Assembly (NCBI GenBank): GCA_964564015.1
Contig: CAZLZR010000004.1
Location: forward strand, 1-64,000
Reading direction: 5' to 3'
DNA: 64,000 nucleotides
Source of the DNA: Acetivibrio sp964564015
Lineage (GTDB): Bacteria > Bacillota > Clostridia > Acetivibrionales > Acetivibrionaceae
Made by a program: the position numbers and the translations under genes. The first letter of the stretch is position 1. Each line of letters begins with the position of its first letter. Under the pieces are notes generated by a model. It saw nothing but the letters and a program-made list of their open reading frames with translations. It did not search any database and had not been told where the DNA came from. Positions 25,991 through 34,220 of this stretch are shown here, in pieces.

Positions 25991-26857
25991 ATGTCAAAAG
26001 TCGATTATAAGGATTTGAAAAACAATTGTTTTATGAGGCAGGTAGAAAAGGATAAATTTTCACTCAGGCTGCGTATTGCAGGAGGGAATATTGAAACAAA
26101 ACATTTACAAAAAGTATATGAAATAGCTGATAAATATGGAAAAGGTTATATACACCTGACTTCAAGACAATGTATAGAAATACCCAATATTAAGCTGGAA
26201 GATATCGAAAAGGTAAAGGAAGAGATGCTTGAAGCTGGCTTACGGCAGGGTGTTTGTGGAGCGAGAGTCAGGACCATCACAGCTTGTCAGGGAGCTTCTA
26301 TATGCCAAAGTGGCCTGATTGATACAAAAGTTTTAGCTGAAGAGCTTGACAGGCGTTACTATGCAAGCGAAGTTCCTCACAAATTTAAGTTTGGGATAAC
26401 AGGGTGTAGAAATAACTGCTTGAAGGCTGAAGAAAATGACTTTGGTGTTAAGGGTGCGATGAAGCCGACGTGGTATAAAGAAAAGTGTAATTATTGCGGA
26501 CTTTGTGAGACAGTTTGCCCTTCCGGCTCCATTCAAGTTGATAAAACGAATAAGACATTAACATATAACGAAAGTCAATGCTTATTATGTGGACGATGCG
26601 TAAAAAAATGTCCTTCACAAGCTTGGGAAGGGGAATCAGGATTTGTTGTTTATTTCGGGGGGCTTTTCGGAAATCGTATTCAGATTGGACAGCAACTGCT
26701 ACCAGCAATTTTTTCAACTGAAAAGCTGCATTTAGTAATAGAAAAGACAATTGAATTTTTCAGGGAACACGGCAGAAAAGGTGAAAGATTTGGAAATACA
26801 CTTAACAGGGTAGGATGGGATGTTTTTAAAAAGTCTTTAGAAGAGGTATTGCACTAA
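25991..26857 (+). CDS. Siroheme-[4Fe-4S] sulfite/nitrite reductase with extra ferredoxin domain
   Basis: This 288-residue, short-type reductase has the N-terminal ferredoxin-like half (FSLRLRIAGGNIETKHLQKV, GYIHLTSRQCIEIPNI). The siroheme/4Fe-4S cysteines lie in ACQGASICQSG and GITGCRNNCLKAEENDFGVKG. A C-terminal two-cluster ferredoxin insert (CNYCGLCETVCPSGSI and CLLCGRCVKKCPS) follows. This resembles the AsrC/small Sir type of clostridia that reduces sulfite to sulfide using ferredoxin or a partner. No AsrA or AsrB is adjacent. It heads the operon with cysH, cysD and cysN, which argues for assimilation. Confidence 0.88.
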   Translation: MSKVDYKDLKNNCFMRQVEKDKFSLRLRIAGGNIETKHLQKVYEIADKYGKGYIHLTSRQCIEIPNIKLEDIEKVKEEMLEAGLRQGVCGARVRTITACQGASICQSGLIDTKVLAEELDRRYYASEVPHKFKFGITGCRNNCLKAEENDFGVKGAMKPTWYKEKCNYCGLCETVCPSGSIQVDKTNKTLTYNESQCLLCGRCVKKCPSQAWEGESGFVVYFGGLFGNRIQIGQQLLPAIFSTEKLHLVIEKTIEFFREHGRKGERFGNTLNRVGWDVFKKSLEEVLH

Positions 26858-26932
26858 GCAGAATATGCTCGATAACTGTTTGAGTTTTGTTGTGTAAAAG
26901 CGGCAGAGGAAGTGTGTTTTGTAAATACAAAA

Positions 26933-26963
26933 GACTAGAAAATCAGTAATGTTAAAAAGCACT
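26933..26963 (+). repeat. Intercistronic 31-nt element, copy 1 of 3
   Basis: The stretch begins GACTAGAAAATCAGTAATG and ends TTAAAAAGCACT. It matches 37442-37471 and 62112-62141 under the consensus GANTAGAAAWTNRGTAAYRT followed by TAAWAAGCACT. The first half resembles the attenuator hairpin, but no terminator follows. It lies 37 nt before the cysH start. Confidence 0.7.
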
Positions 26964-26999
26964 GGTGGAATAACCTGAGTATTTTAAGGAGGTAGAGTC

Positions 27000-27722
27000 G
27001 TGAGTAAATTAAACATTGAACTTTTAAACAAAGAGTATGAAGATAAGTTTGCCGAGGAATCTGTAAAGTATATTTTAGAGGTATTGGGAAAAGAAAAAGT
27101 GATTCTTGCTTCTAGTATGTCAATTGAAGACCAGGTCCTTACTGATATTCTTTTAAGAATTAATCCGGAAGCTAGAATTTTCTTTTTAGATACAGGTCGG
27201 CACTTTCAGAAAACCTATGATCTCATGGAAGAAACTATGCAAAGGTATAAGTTTAACTATGAGGTTTATGCCCCTGATACCGGTGAGTTAGAAACGGTGC
27301 TTTCAAAATATGGTCCTAATTTCTTTTATGAAAGTATAGAACTCAGAAAAAAATGCTGTGAAATAAGAAAGGTTAATCCGCTAAAAAGAGTTTTGAGTAC
27401 TGTCGATGCTTGGATATGCGGCTTGAGACGGGAGCAGTCACTAACCCGTCAGGAGATAGAAATTTTTGAATGGGATAGTAGTCATTCAATTTATAAAATA
27501 AATCCTATTGCATTTTGGACTGAAGATATGGTGTGGGAGTACATTAAAAAGTACAACGTTCCTTATAATCCTCTGTATAATGACGGTTTCTTAAGTATCG
27601 GCTGTCAGCCATGTACCAGGGCAGTAAAGCCCGGTGAGGATGTACGAAGCGGGAGATGGTGGTGGGAAGACCCGGATAAAAAGGAATGCGGACTTCATAT
27701 AAGAACGGAGGGAAAAGTATGA
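27000..27722 (+). CDS. cysH: Adenylylsulfate (APS) reductase, CysH family
   Basis: This 240-residue enzyme reduces APS (or PAPS) to sulfite with thioredoxin. It shows the PP-loop region ILASSMSIEDQVLTDI, LDTGRHFQKTYDLMEE, paired cysteines KKCCEIRKVNPL and the second pair IGCQPCTRAV. This CC...CXXC set ligates a [4Fe-4S] cluster and marks APS-type reductases. The catalytic C-terminal cysteine is in KKECGLHI. It starts with GTG behind GGAGG. Its stop overlaps the ATG of cysD (ATGA). Confidence 0.94.
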   Translation: MSKLNIELLNKEYEDKFAEESVKYILEVLGKEKVILASSMSIEDQVLTDILLRINPEARIFFLDTGRHFQKTYDLMEETMQRYKFNYEVYAPDTGELETVLSKYGPNFFYESIELRKKCCEIRKVNPLKRVLSTVDAWICGLRREQSLTRQEIEIFEWDSSHSIYKINPIAFWTEDMVWEYIKKYNVPYNPLYNDGFLSIGCQPCTRAVKPGEDVRSGRWWWEDPDKKECGLHIRTEGKV

Positions 27723-28600
27723 ATCATTTAGACAAATTGGAAGCTCAAAGCGTTCATATACTTAGGGAAGCATACAGGGAATTTAAAAATATATGTATGC
27801 TCTGGTCTATCGGAAAGGATAGTACAGTGCTTCTTTGGCTGGCTAGAAAGGCGTTCTTTGGGCATGTGCCTATTCCACTTGTTCATATAGATACGCATTA
27901 TAAAATACCGGAAATGATAAAGTACAGGGATGATCTTGCACTCATGTGGAAATTAACAATGGTTTATGGTGAAAATAGTAAAGCATTGGCTGAGAAAAAT
28001 ACCTTTCCTGATGGAAAGACTGATCGTATAAGCTGCTGCCAGGCATTGAAATCTGAAGCTTTAAAAAATACCCTGTCAGGTGAGTGGGATAGGTATGTTA
28101 TGGATCATAATTCAGGTAGATATGTACCTGATAAAAACAAGGAAAAGTATACGGGCGTAATAGTAGGTGTAAGAGCTGACGAAGAGGGAAGCCGTTCAAA
28201 AGAACGTTATTTCTCACCGAGAGATAAGGAAAATGACTGGGATGTCGGAGATCAACCTCCTGAGTTCTGGAATCAGTTCAAAACAGATTTTGCACCGGGG
28301 ACACATATCAGGATTCACCCGCTGCTTGACTGGACGGAATTGAATATATGGGAGTATATAGAAAGAGAAAACATACCTATAACTTCATTGTATTTCGACC
28401 AGGGGGACGGTAAGCGGTATAGATCGCTAGGATGCTACCCGTGTACTTTACCGGTAGATTCAACTGCTAAAAATGTAAGTGAAATTATAGAAGAGCTTAA
28501 AAGCGGCAAATTTGCAAACATAGCTGAGAGATCTGGCCGTGCACAGGATAAGGATGATGGTGGAGGGCTTGAGACATTACGCAAGGGAGGGTATATGTAA
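27719..28600 (+). CDS. cysD: Sulfate adenylyltransferase small subunit
   Basis: This 293-residue PP-loop ATP pyrophosphatase of ATP sulfurylase makes APS from sulfate and ATP together with CysN. The PP-loop is MLWSIGKDSTVLLWLARKAF; further marks are VHIDTHYKIPEMI, DEEGSRSKERYFSPRD and the C-terminal YRSLGCYPCTLPVDS and AQDKDDGGGLE, which are highly diagnostic. ATG at 27719 overlaps the cysH stop. It is translationally coupled on both sides. Confidence 0.96.
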   Translation: MNHLDKLEAQSVHILREAYREFKNICMLWSIGKDSTVLLWLARKAFFGHVPIPLVHIDTHYKIPEMIKYRDDLALMWKLTMVYGENSKALAEKNTFPDGKTDRISCCQALKSEALKNTLSGEWDRYVMDHNSGRYVPDKNKEKYTGVIVGVRADEEGSRSKERYFSPRDKENDWDVGDQPPEFWNQFKTDFAPGTHIRIHPLLDWTELNIWEYIERENIPITSLYFDQGDGKRYRSLGCYPCTLPVDSTAKNVSEIIEELKSGKFANIAERSGRAQDKDDGGGLETLRKGGYM

Positions 28601-28601
28601 T

Positions 28602-30398
28602 ATGGAAACCAGAGAGCAGATGAATATTGTTATAGTTGGGCATGTAGATCATGGCAAAAGTACTGTAATCGGTAGACTACTTGCAGATACCGGTTCCCTT
28701 CCTGAAGGAAAGCTGGAATTTGTGAAAGAATATTGCAGAAAGAATTCAAGACCCTTTGAATATGCTTTTCTTCTCGATGCTTTAAAGGATGAGCAAGCAC
28801 AGGGTATTACCATTGATACAGCAAGATGCTTTTTTAAAACAAGAAAAAGAGATTACATTATCATTGACGCACCCGGTCATATAGAGTTTTTGAAAAACAT
28901 GGTTACAGGTGCATCAAGGGCTGAGGCAGCACTTCTTGTAATAGATGCCAAGGAAGGTATAAAGGAAAATTCCAAAAGGCATGGACATATTGTTTCAATG
29001 TTGGGTATACGTCAGGTTGTTGTACTGGTAAACAAAATGGATCTGGTTGATTTTGATAAGGATGTATTTAATTCTATTACTTCAGAATTTACTGAATTCT
29101 TAAATAAGGTAAATATCAAACCAATCAACTTTATACCCATCAGTGCTTTTAATGGAGACAACATAGCAACAAGGTCAGCTAATACCTTATGGTATGATGG
29201 ACCAACTGTGCTCGAGCAGCTAGACGGATTTGTCAACAAAAAGGAAAATAGGGAACTACCCTTCCGTATGCCTGTACAGGATATATACAAATTCACTGAA
29301 GAAGGTGATGACAGGAGGATTGTAGCCGGAACAGTTTTAAGCGGTTCAATCAGTTCAGGGGATGAAATTGTTTTTCTGCCATCACAAAAGAGAAGTGTTA
29401 TTAAAAGCATTGAGGGCTTTAATACAGCCCCGAAGAATACTGCTTATGCTGATGAGGCAACGGGAATGACACTAACTACCCAGATATACATAAAGCCTGG
29501 GGAATTGATGGTTAAGGCAAGCGAAAAACAACCCATTGTAAGTTCTCGTTTTAAGGTAAATATCTTTTGGGTAGGGAAGGCTCCGTTGATAAAAAATAAA
29601 AACTATAAACTTAAAATCGGAACAATGAGAATAGCTGTAAAGTTGGTAGAAATATTAAGTATTATTGATGCTGCAGAGTTGAATATTGATACTTTTAAGG
29701 ATCAGGTTGAACGCCACGATGTAGCAGAGTGTATTTTAGAAACGGCAAAACCCATAGCCTTTGACCCGATTTCTGAAATTGAACTGACCGGAAGGTTTGT
29801 TATAGTGGATAACTATGAAATTTCAGGTGGAGGGATTATACTTGAGGGTGTGCCGGATTCCGACAGTACACTGCTGGAACATATCAAAGACAGGGAATTC
29901 CTATGGGAAAAAGGGAGTATATCGTCTGAAAAGAGAATTGAAGCATATGGACACAAGTCAAAGTTTATAGTGATTACTTCTGGTAGCGAGGGAAATGAAA
30001 AGGTTATACAGGATATAGGAAAGGAATTGGAGTATAAACTTTTCCAGGTGAAATACAAAGCATACTATTTGGGAGTTTCAAGCCTTATTCATGGGCTTGC
30101 CTCAGATGGAGCAACAGATTATGAAGGAAGAGACGAGCATATAAGGCAGATAGGAGAGCTTGCGAGGATTTTTACAGACTCAGGACAAATTTTTATTACT
30201 TCGATATTTAACCTCGATGACTATGAAGCAGAGAAACTTAAGCTGTTGAATCAACCCAATGAGATACTGGTTGTAAACATAGGGGAATCGCCCTTCAATA
30301 GCTTCAAAGCGGATGCAAAAATTAACGCTGAAGGGGCTGCTGATGAAGTGTGTGAGTTACTAAAAAAGCAAGAGATTATTATTGATTATTATTTGTAA
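28602..30398 (+). CDS. cysN: Sulfate adenylyltransferase large subunit with degenerate APS-kinase-like C-terminus
   Basis: This 598-residue GTPase subunit drives CysD. The GTPase motifs are GHVDHGKST, IIDAPGHIEFLKNMVTGAS and VNKMD, followed by beta-barrel domains (VQDIYKFTEEGDDRRIVAGT). Stand-alone CysN has about 420-470 residues. Here about 150 extra residues align with a CysC (APS kinase) domain: HIRQIGELARIFTDSGQIFI matches the ENIRRVGEVAKLFADAG motif. The Walker A loop is replaced by TSGSEGNEKVI and the DGDNVRHGL motif is lost. The C-terminal domain is therefore probably inactive, which fits an APS-type CysH that does not need PAPS. ATG at 28602 is 1 bp after cysD. Confidence 0.93.
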   Translation: METREQMNIVIVGHVDHGKSTVIGRLLADTGSLPEGKLEFVKEYCRKNSRPFEYAFLLDALKDEQAQGITIDTARCFFKTRKRDYIIIDAPGHIEFLKNMVTGASRAEAALLVIDAKEGIKENSKRHGHIVSMLGIRQVVVLVNKMDLVDFDKDVFNSITSEFTEFLNKVNIKPINFIPISAFNGDNIATRSANTLWYDGPTVLEQLDGFVNKKENRELPFRMPVQDIYKFTEEGDDRRIVAGTVLSGSISSGDEIVFLPSQKRSVIKSIEGFNTAPKNTAYADEATGMTLTTQIYIKPGELMVKASEKQPIVSSRFKVNIFWVGKAPLIKNKNYKLKIGTMRIAVKLVEILSIIDAAELNIDTFKDQVERHDVAECILETAKPIAFDPISEIELTGRFVIVDNYEISGGGIILEGVPDSDSTLLEHIKDREFLWEKGSISSEKRIEAYGHKSKFIVITSGSEGNEKVIQDIGKELEYKLFQVKYKAYYLGVSSLIHGLASDGATDYEGRDEHIRQIGELARIFTDSGQIFITSIFNLDDYEAEKLKLLNQPNEILVVNIGESPFNSFKADAKINAEGAADEVCELLKKQEIIIDYYL

Positions 30399-30602
30399 AG
30401 TATAACCACCTTGAACAATAATCAATTCCAATTTTGCTTTTCAAAATTATAATAAAGAAAATTATCAAGTGCCCATTATCAGGATAGGCTCATATTAAAA
30501 GGCTGGAAACCTGTAGCAGTTAGCGAAAGCGATAAGCTCCTTTTTGGATTTGTGGGGCTGGCATTTGCATAAGTGAGGTATAATATAATTTTAGCTAAAT
30601 GA

Positions 30603-30715
30603 TTGACAATGAGTGATAGTTGCATTATAATTTTACTAAATGAATAGGTTTACTTGTATTTAGTTTTCAACTGACTATGAAAATAGAGGCTGGATAATTT
30701 TATCTAGTCTCTTTT
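30603..30715 (+). promoter_or_regulatory. Promoter and attenuator leader before a decayed NifK-like gene
   Basis: TTGACA (30603-30608) and TATAAT (30626-30631) are 17 bp apart, a consensus promoter. The hairpin GA-CTAT-GAAA-ATAG-AGGC is at 30673-30690, with a stem unlike its neighbours but fully paired. The terminator is GAGGCTGGAT-loop-ATCTAGTCTC then TTTT (to 30715). It now precedes a gene remnant and the split-barrel gene at 31024. Confidence 0.85.
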
Positions 30716-30785
30716 GTTTTTGCCTCTTTCGGACGAAGTGAAAGAGGCAAAAACGGAGAGATTCGATATCCTGTAGTTTTTGTTT
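30716..30785 (+). repeat. Post-attenuator palindromic repeat (CCTCTTTCG family)
   Basis: GCCTCTTTC (30722-30730) pairs with GAAAGAGGC (30740-30748), followed by AAAAACGGAGAGATTCGAT and a downstream TTTTTG. Very similar copies are at 51990-52050 and 59394-59450, each starting right behind an attenuator terminator. A fragment is at 454-472. Confidence 0.75.
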
Positions 30786-30789
30786 TGTA

Positions 30790-30954
30790 ATGAATTTATT
30801 GATTGATCGTGAAAGAACTTTTACACAATGCGGAGTAAGATTGCCTGTTATAGATAGGTTGATTTTGAATAAAACCTTTGTAGGTTACACAGGAGAATTG
30901 AATCTGGTAGAGGATATCTATTCAAAGGCTCTCTTAAGGCAAAGAGAGTATTAG
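30790..30954 (+). pseudogene. C-terminal remnant of a NifK-like nitrogenase-family subunit
   Basis: The 54-codon frame holds TQCGVRLPVIDRLILNKTFV and VGYTGELNLVEDIYSKAL. This is the characteristic end of nitrogenase-family beta subunits; compare PITNRIVMDRAYAGYSGGLR in the gene at 54493. Nothing of the rest of the protein is visible upstream, where the attenuator leader lies directly adjacent. It looks like a deleted nitrogenase-like operon of which only the leader and the 3' end survive. Confidence 0.85.
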
Positions 30955-31023
30955 CAAAAGCTATTGAAAAATAAGAAAACATGTATATAATTACAAATAT
31001 AACAAAATTAATAAGGAGGCAAG

Positions 31024-31428
31024 ATGATTATGAGTGAGGTAGTTAAATTTCTTTCAGATGCAGAGACATTTTATATTGCAACGGTTGACGGTGATAAGCC
31101 AAAGGTAAGACCATTCGGGATAGCGATAGAACATGAAAACAAGGTGTATTTTGTTACGGGTAATCAAAAGGATGTTTACAAACAGCTTAAGGCAAATCCA
31201 AACTTTGAAGTCAGTGCAACAGCAAAAGATAGAAGTTGGATTAGACTAAAAGGTAAAGCTGTATTTGAAAATAATCTTGAGGTTAAGAAAAAAGCTTTTG
31301 AAATTTTACCTGCTCTTTCATATATCTATAAAACGCCGGATAGTCCTGAATTTGAGGTGTTCTATATATCTGACGGAGAAGCTTCAATATACTCATTTAC
31401 TGAGGAACCAAAAACTTTAAAGGTATAA
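31024..31428 (+). CDS. Pyridoxamine 5'-phosphate oxidase-family protein
   Basis: This 134-residue split-barrel protein has FYIATVDGDKPKVRPFGIAI, VYFVTGNQKDVYKQLKANPN and SWIRLKGKAVFENNLEVK, which form the FMN-binding beta-barrel of the general-stress/PNPOx-like family. GGAGG precedes ATG at 31024. It was probably once the downstream member of the deleted nitrogenase-like operon, mirroring the split-barrel gene at 58364 behind system B. Its electron donor and substrate are unknown. Confidence 0.85.
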   Translation: MIMSEVVKFLSDAETFYIATVDGDKPKVRPFGIAIEHENKVYFVTGNQKDVYKQLKANPNFEVSATAKDRSWIRLKGKAVFENNLEVKKKAFEILPALSYIYKTPDSPEFEVFYISDGEASIYSFTEEPKTLKV

Positions 31429-31459
31429 GCATAAATGAGGTTTTAATTTTCATGTGACG

Positions 31460-31520
31460 CAAAGTCCTAAAAAATAACAGGTCAATTGCCATTTTAAAAA
31501 ATTTGATTTTAAGGGCTTTG
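31460..31520 (+). terminator. Imperfect long hairpin after the 31024 gene
   Basis: CAAAGTCCT near 31460 pairs with AGGGCTTTG (31512-31520), with further A/T pairing inside (AAAAAAT/ATTTTA). No T-run follows directly. It probably separates the two flavoprotein genes. Confidence 0.4.
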
Positions 31521-31576
31521 TGACTTAAATATTGTATAGGTTATTTTTTGAAATGGAATATAGGAGGAATAATAGA

Positions 31577-32080
31577 ATGGGGTTTGTAGAAGTAAACATA
31601 GATGAGTTTGAATTGAAGCCATTTGAGTTTTGGGAAAAAAATTGGGCATTGGTTACTGCCGGTACAAAAGATAATGTTAATACGATGACTGTTGGGTGGG
31701 GAAGTGTAGGAGTGTTGTGGCAGAAAAAGGTGGTTAGCATCTATATACGTCCTCAAAGGTATACAAAAGAATTTGTAGATAAAAATGATAAATTTTCAAT
31801 TACTTCTTTTGGAGAAGAAAGAAGGAATGAACTTGCGTATTTAGGGAAAGTCTCCGGGAAGCAAGAAGATAAAATTAGTAAAGCGGGGTTAACAGTTGCA
31901 TTTGACGATGGAGTACCCTATATTAGCGAAGGAAACATAATTTTAATATGCAAAAAGTTATATGAGACCGAAATCAATCCTGTGCTTTTTACAGATAAAA
32001 GCATCGATAATTTTTATCCTGAAAAAGACTATCATACTCAGTACATAGCAGAAGTTGAAAAAATTCTGATCAGGGAATAA
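31577..32080 (+). CDS. Flavin reductase-like FMN-binding protein
   Basis: This 167-residue protein of the flavin reductase-like/flavoredoxin family has FEFWEKNWALVTAGTKDNVN, NTMTVGWGSVGVLWQKKVVS and VSIYIRPQRYTKEFVDKNDK, which match the FMN-binding split barrel. AGGAGG precedes ATG at 31577; an upstream in-frame codon is rejected. Such proteins pass electrons from reduced cofactors to flavin or iron centres. It stands alone between two hairpins. Confidence 0.88.
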   Translation: MGFVEVNIDEFELKPFEFWEKNWALVTAGTKDNVNTMTVGWGSVGVLWQKKVVSIYIRPQRYTKEFVDKNDKFSITSFGEERRNELAYLGKVSGKQEDKISKAGLTVAFDDGVPYISEGNIILICKKLYETEINPVLFTDKSIDNFYPEKDYHTQYIAEVEKILIRE

Positions 32081-32102
32081 AGGTGTTTTACGACAGCCCT
32101 TT

Positions 32103-32203
32103 AGGCATTATGAAAAAATAACTCTCGCTACAATTTTGCTATAACACGCCTGCTTTGCATGGGTGTCCTTCAAAAAAGCGTAAGTTATTTTTCATTTATG
32201 CCT
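32103..32203. terminator. Bidirectional inverted repeat between convergent genes
   Basis: AGGCATTATGAAAAAATAAC (32103-32122) pairs over about 20 bp with the reverse complement at 32184-32203 (GTTATTTTTCATTTATGCCT) around a long loop. It lies between the convergent genes ending at 32080 (+) and 32217 (-) and could end transcripts from both. Confidence 0.6.
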
Positions 32204-32216
32204 TAATGCGTAAAAA

Positions 32217-32987
32217 TTATAATGGTTTACTTTTTACACCGGTCAAATCCTTTATTACCTCGCCAGCTATAATAAGACCTACAACTGATGGGACAAAGGC
32301 ATTACTGCCAGGTACCTGCCTTCTTTGAGTACATTTGCGGGCTGTTCCCGGTGGGCAGATGCAGCTTGTATGGCAGCTTATAGACATATCATCTATAGGG
32401 GTCATTGCTGGCTCTTTTGAGTAAACAACTTTGAGGCTATTTACATTGCGGCTGCGGAGTTCTTTTCTCATGGCCTTTGCAAGGGGACAAATAGAGGTCT
32501 CATATATATCTGCCACTTCAAAAGCTGTCGGGTCAAGTTTGTTTCCGGCACCCATTGAACTTATAATAGGCACGTTAACCTCTTTTGCCTTCATAATCAT
32601 TTCTATTTTGCCAGTGACTGTATCAATTGCATCTACCACATAATCATACTGGGAAAAGTCAAACTGTCCGGATGTATCCGGCATATAAAAAGTTTTATAG
32701 GTGTTGACATTTATATCAGGGTTGATGTCTAGAAGTCTTTCCTTTGCAACATCGACTTTGTATTGGCCTACAGTCTTTCTTGTAGCATAAATTTGACGGT
32801 TGATATTGGTCAGACAGACTTTATCGTCATCAATCAAGTCGAGTGCTCCGATTCCGCTTCGTGCAAGTGCTTCAACTGTATATCCGCCGACACCGCCAAT
32901 TCCAAAGACTGCTATACGTGAATTCGAAAGCTTTTCCATTGCTTCCTTGCCAAATAATAATTCTGTTCTTGAAAACTGATTTAACAT
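32217..32987 (-). CDS. tcdA: ThiF/MoeB/HesA-family E1-like protein, probable tRNA threonylcarbamoyladenosine dehydratase
   Basis: This 256-residue adenylating protein shows FSRTELLFGKEAMEKLSNSR, VAVFGIGGVGGYTVEALARS-type Rossmann glycines (AVFGIGGVGGY), DLIDDDKVCLTNINRQIYAT and the YVVDAIDTVTGKIEMI segment. These fit the TcdA (YgdL) group that cyclises t6A37 of tRNA. CTSCICPPGTARKC has the CXXC-like zinc region. The second ATG (32985-32987) is chosen because the first lies in the ribosome binding site AAAGGATG. It appears to be housekeeping and unrelated to the island. Confidence 0.85.
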   Translation of the reverse strand: MLNQFSRTELLFGKEAMEKLSNSRIAVFGIGGVGGYTVEALARSGIGALDLIDDDKVCLTNINRQIYATRKTVGQYKVDVAKERLLDINPDINVNTYKTFYMPDTSGQFDFSQYDYVVDAIDTVTGKIEMIMKAKEVNVPIISSMGAGNKLDPTAFEVADIYETSICPLAKAMRKELRSRNVNSLKVVYSKEPAMTPIDDMSISCHTSCICPPGTARKCTQRRQVPGSNAFVPSVVGLIIAGEVIKDLTGVKSKPL

Positions 32988-33077
32988 AAAAAACATCCTT
33001 TAATTTTGTGATTTTTGACACTATTAAATATATAGAAATACTTTTGAATAGTCAACGGGTTAGTTCTAATTATTTTA

Positions 33078-33202
33078 TTGACAGATGGAGCAATAAATAA
33101 TATAATGAATAGCAACAAAACATATAAGAATACTTGGCTAAAGTATTTTATATAAGTTGACTAGAAATCTAGAGGCTTGAACATTTTTTGTTCAAGCCTT
33201 TA
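33078..33202 (+). promoter_or_regulatory. Promoter and attenuator leader of the permease/binding-protein operon
   Basis: TTGACA (33078-33083) and TATAAT (33101-33106) at 17 bp give a perfect consensus promoter. The hairpin GA-CTAG-AAAT-CTAG-AGGC is at 33159-33176. The terminator, AGGCTTGAAC-ATTTTTT-GTTCAAGCCT then TTAAT, ends at about 33202. The first gene starts 27 nt later. Confidence 0.9.
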
Positions 33203-33228
33203 ATATTGCGGTTTTATTTTGAGGGGTG

Positions 33229-34206
33229 ATGGGTTTGGAAGAGAATTTTGAAACAGGAAAGGTATATACTCTTAAAAACATTCTGTTAAAATCTTCAGGA
33301 GTATTTATATTCCTTGTTCTGTGGGAGATAAGCCCAAGAATCGGTTGGGCAGATAAGCAATTTGTTCCGCCCTTTTCAACAGTTATTAATGAGCTTATAA
33401 AGCTTTCCGCAAGCGGAGCACTTACAATGCATATAATGGTAAGCCTTTGGAGAGTTTTGGCAGGACTTATTGTTGCTGCTTTAATTGCAATACCTTTAGG
33501 CTTTATTCTCTCAAAAAGCTATCCTTTGCTCATTGAAATGTTAAACCCAATGCTCAGGTTTCTTTCTCAGGCAAACCCTTTTACACTAGGTCCCATATTC
33601 ATTTTATTCTTTGGAGTTGGAGAGTTGGTGAAAATTTCAATGATAGCCTGGGCTTGCATATGGCCAATTCTTTTTAATCTCATAACCGGAATCAAAGTTG
33701 TGGATCCTTTATTAGAGAAGTCGGCTAAATCACTGAATATTTCGCCTTTTCAAAAATTCATAAAAGTATTGCTACCTTCTGTAGGTCCTTGGATATTTAC
33801 CGGACTTTCCACAGGAGTTGAAATTTCGTTTTTTATGGTGGTTGCAGCTGAAATGATAGGGACCAGTGCCGGATTAGGATGGCTTGTACATAATGCGGGA
33901 ATGAATAACAAGATTGTCTGGATATACTCTGCAGCGGTTCTGATAATTGCGTTGGGAGTGCTTATAAAATGGTTTTTGGGATATACATACGATAGACTTT
34001 TTTTCTGGAAAACAGCTGTTGATTTTTACTCGGAAGGTAGAGTGCACAAAAGATTTGATAAATCGGAAGTTGTATTCATAATTTTCATGCTGGTTGTAAT
34101 TCTTGGGTTTGGTGCCCAGCAGGTAAAAAAAGCAGATTATCAATCCAAAAATATGGAATCACACGATCATTTGGAGCTTTATAAGGGGTCAGGTGATTTT
34201 CAGTGA
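33229..34206 (+). CDS. TauC/SsuC-type ABC permease with C-terminal extension
   Basis: This membrane permease of about 325 residues has helices at SSGVFIFLVLWEISPRIGWA and LWRVLAGLIVAALIAIPLGF, a central RFLSQANPFTLGPIFILFFG stretch and the EAA loop KSLNISPFQKFIKVLLPSVG. A final transmembrane segment near residues 285-302 (VVFIIFMLVVILGFGA) and a short polar tail extend it beyond the usual 250-280 residues. Start candidates are GTG 33226 and ATG 33229 behind GAGGGG. Its stop overlaps the open frame of the second permease, and the two probably form a heterodimeric channel. Confidence 0.88.
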   Translation: MGLEENFETGKVYTLKNILLKSSGVFIFLVLWEISPRIGWADKQFVPPFSTVINELIKLSASGALTMHIMVSLWRVLAGLIVAALIAIPLGFILSKSYPLLIEMLNPMLRFLSQANPFTLGPIFILFFGVGELVKISMIAWACIWPILFNLITGIKVVDPLLEKSAKSLNISPFQKFIKVLLPSVGPWIFTGLSTGVEISFFMVVAAEMIGTSAGLGWLVHNAGMNNKIVWIYSAAVLIIALGVLIKWFLGYTYDRLFFWKTAVDFYSEGRVHKRFDKSEVVFIIFMLVVILGFGAQQVKKADYQSKNMESHDHLELYKGSGDFQ

Positions 34207-34220
34207 TACAAGGAGACTAT

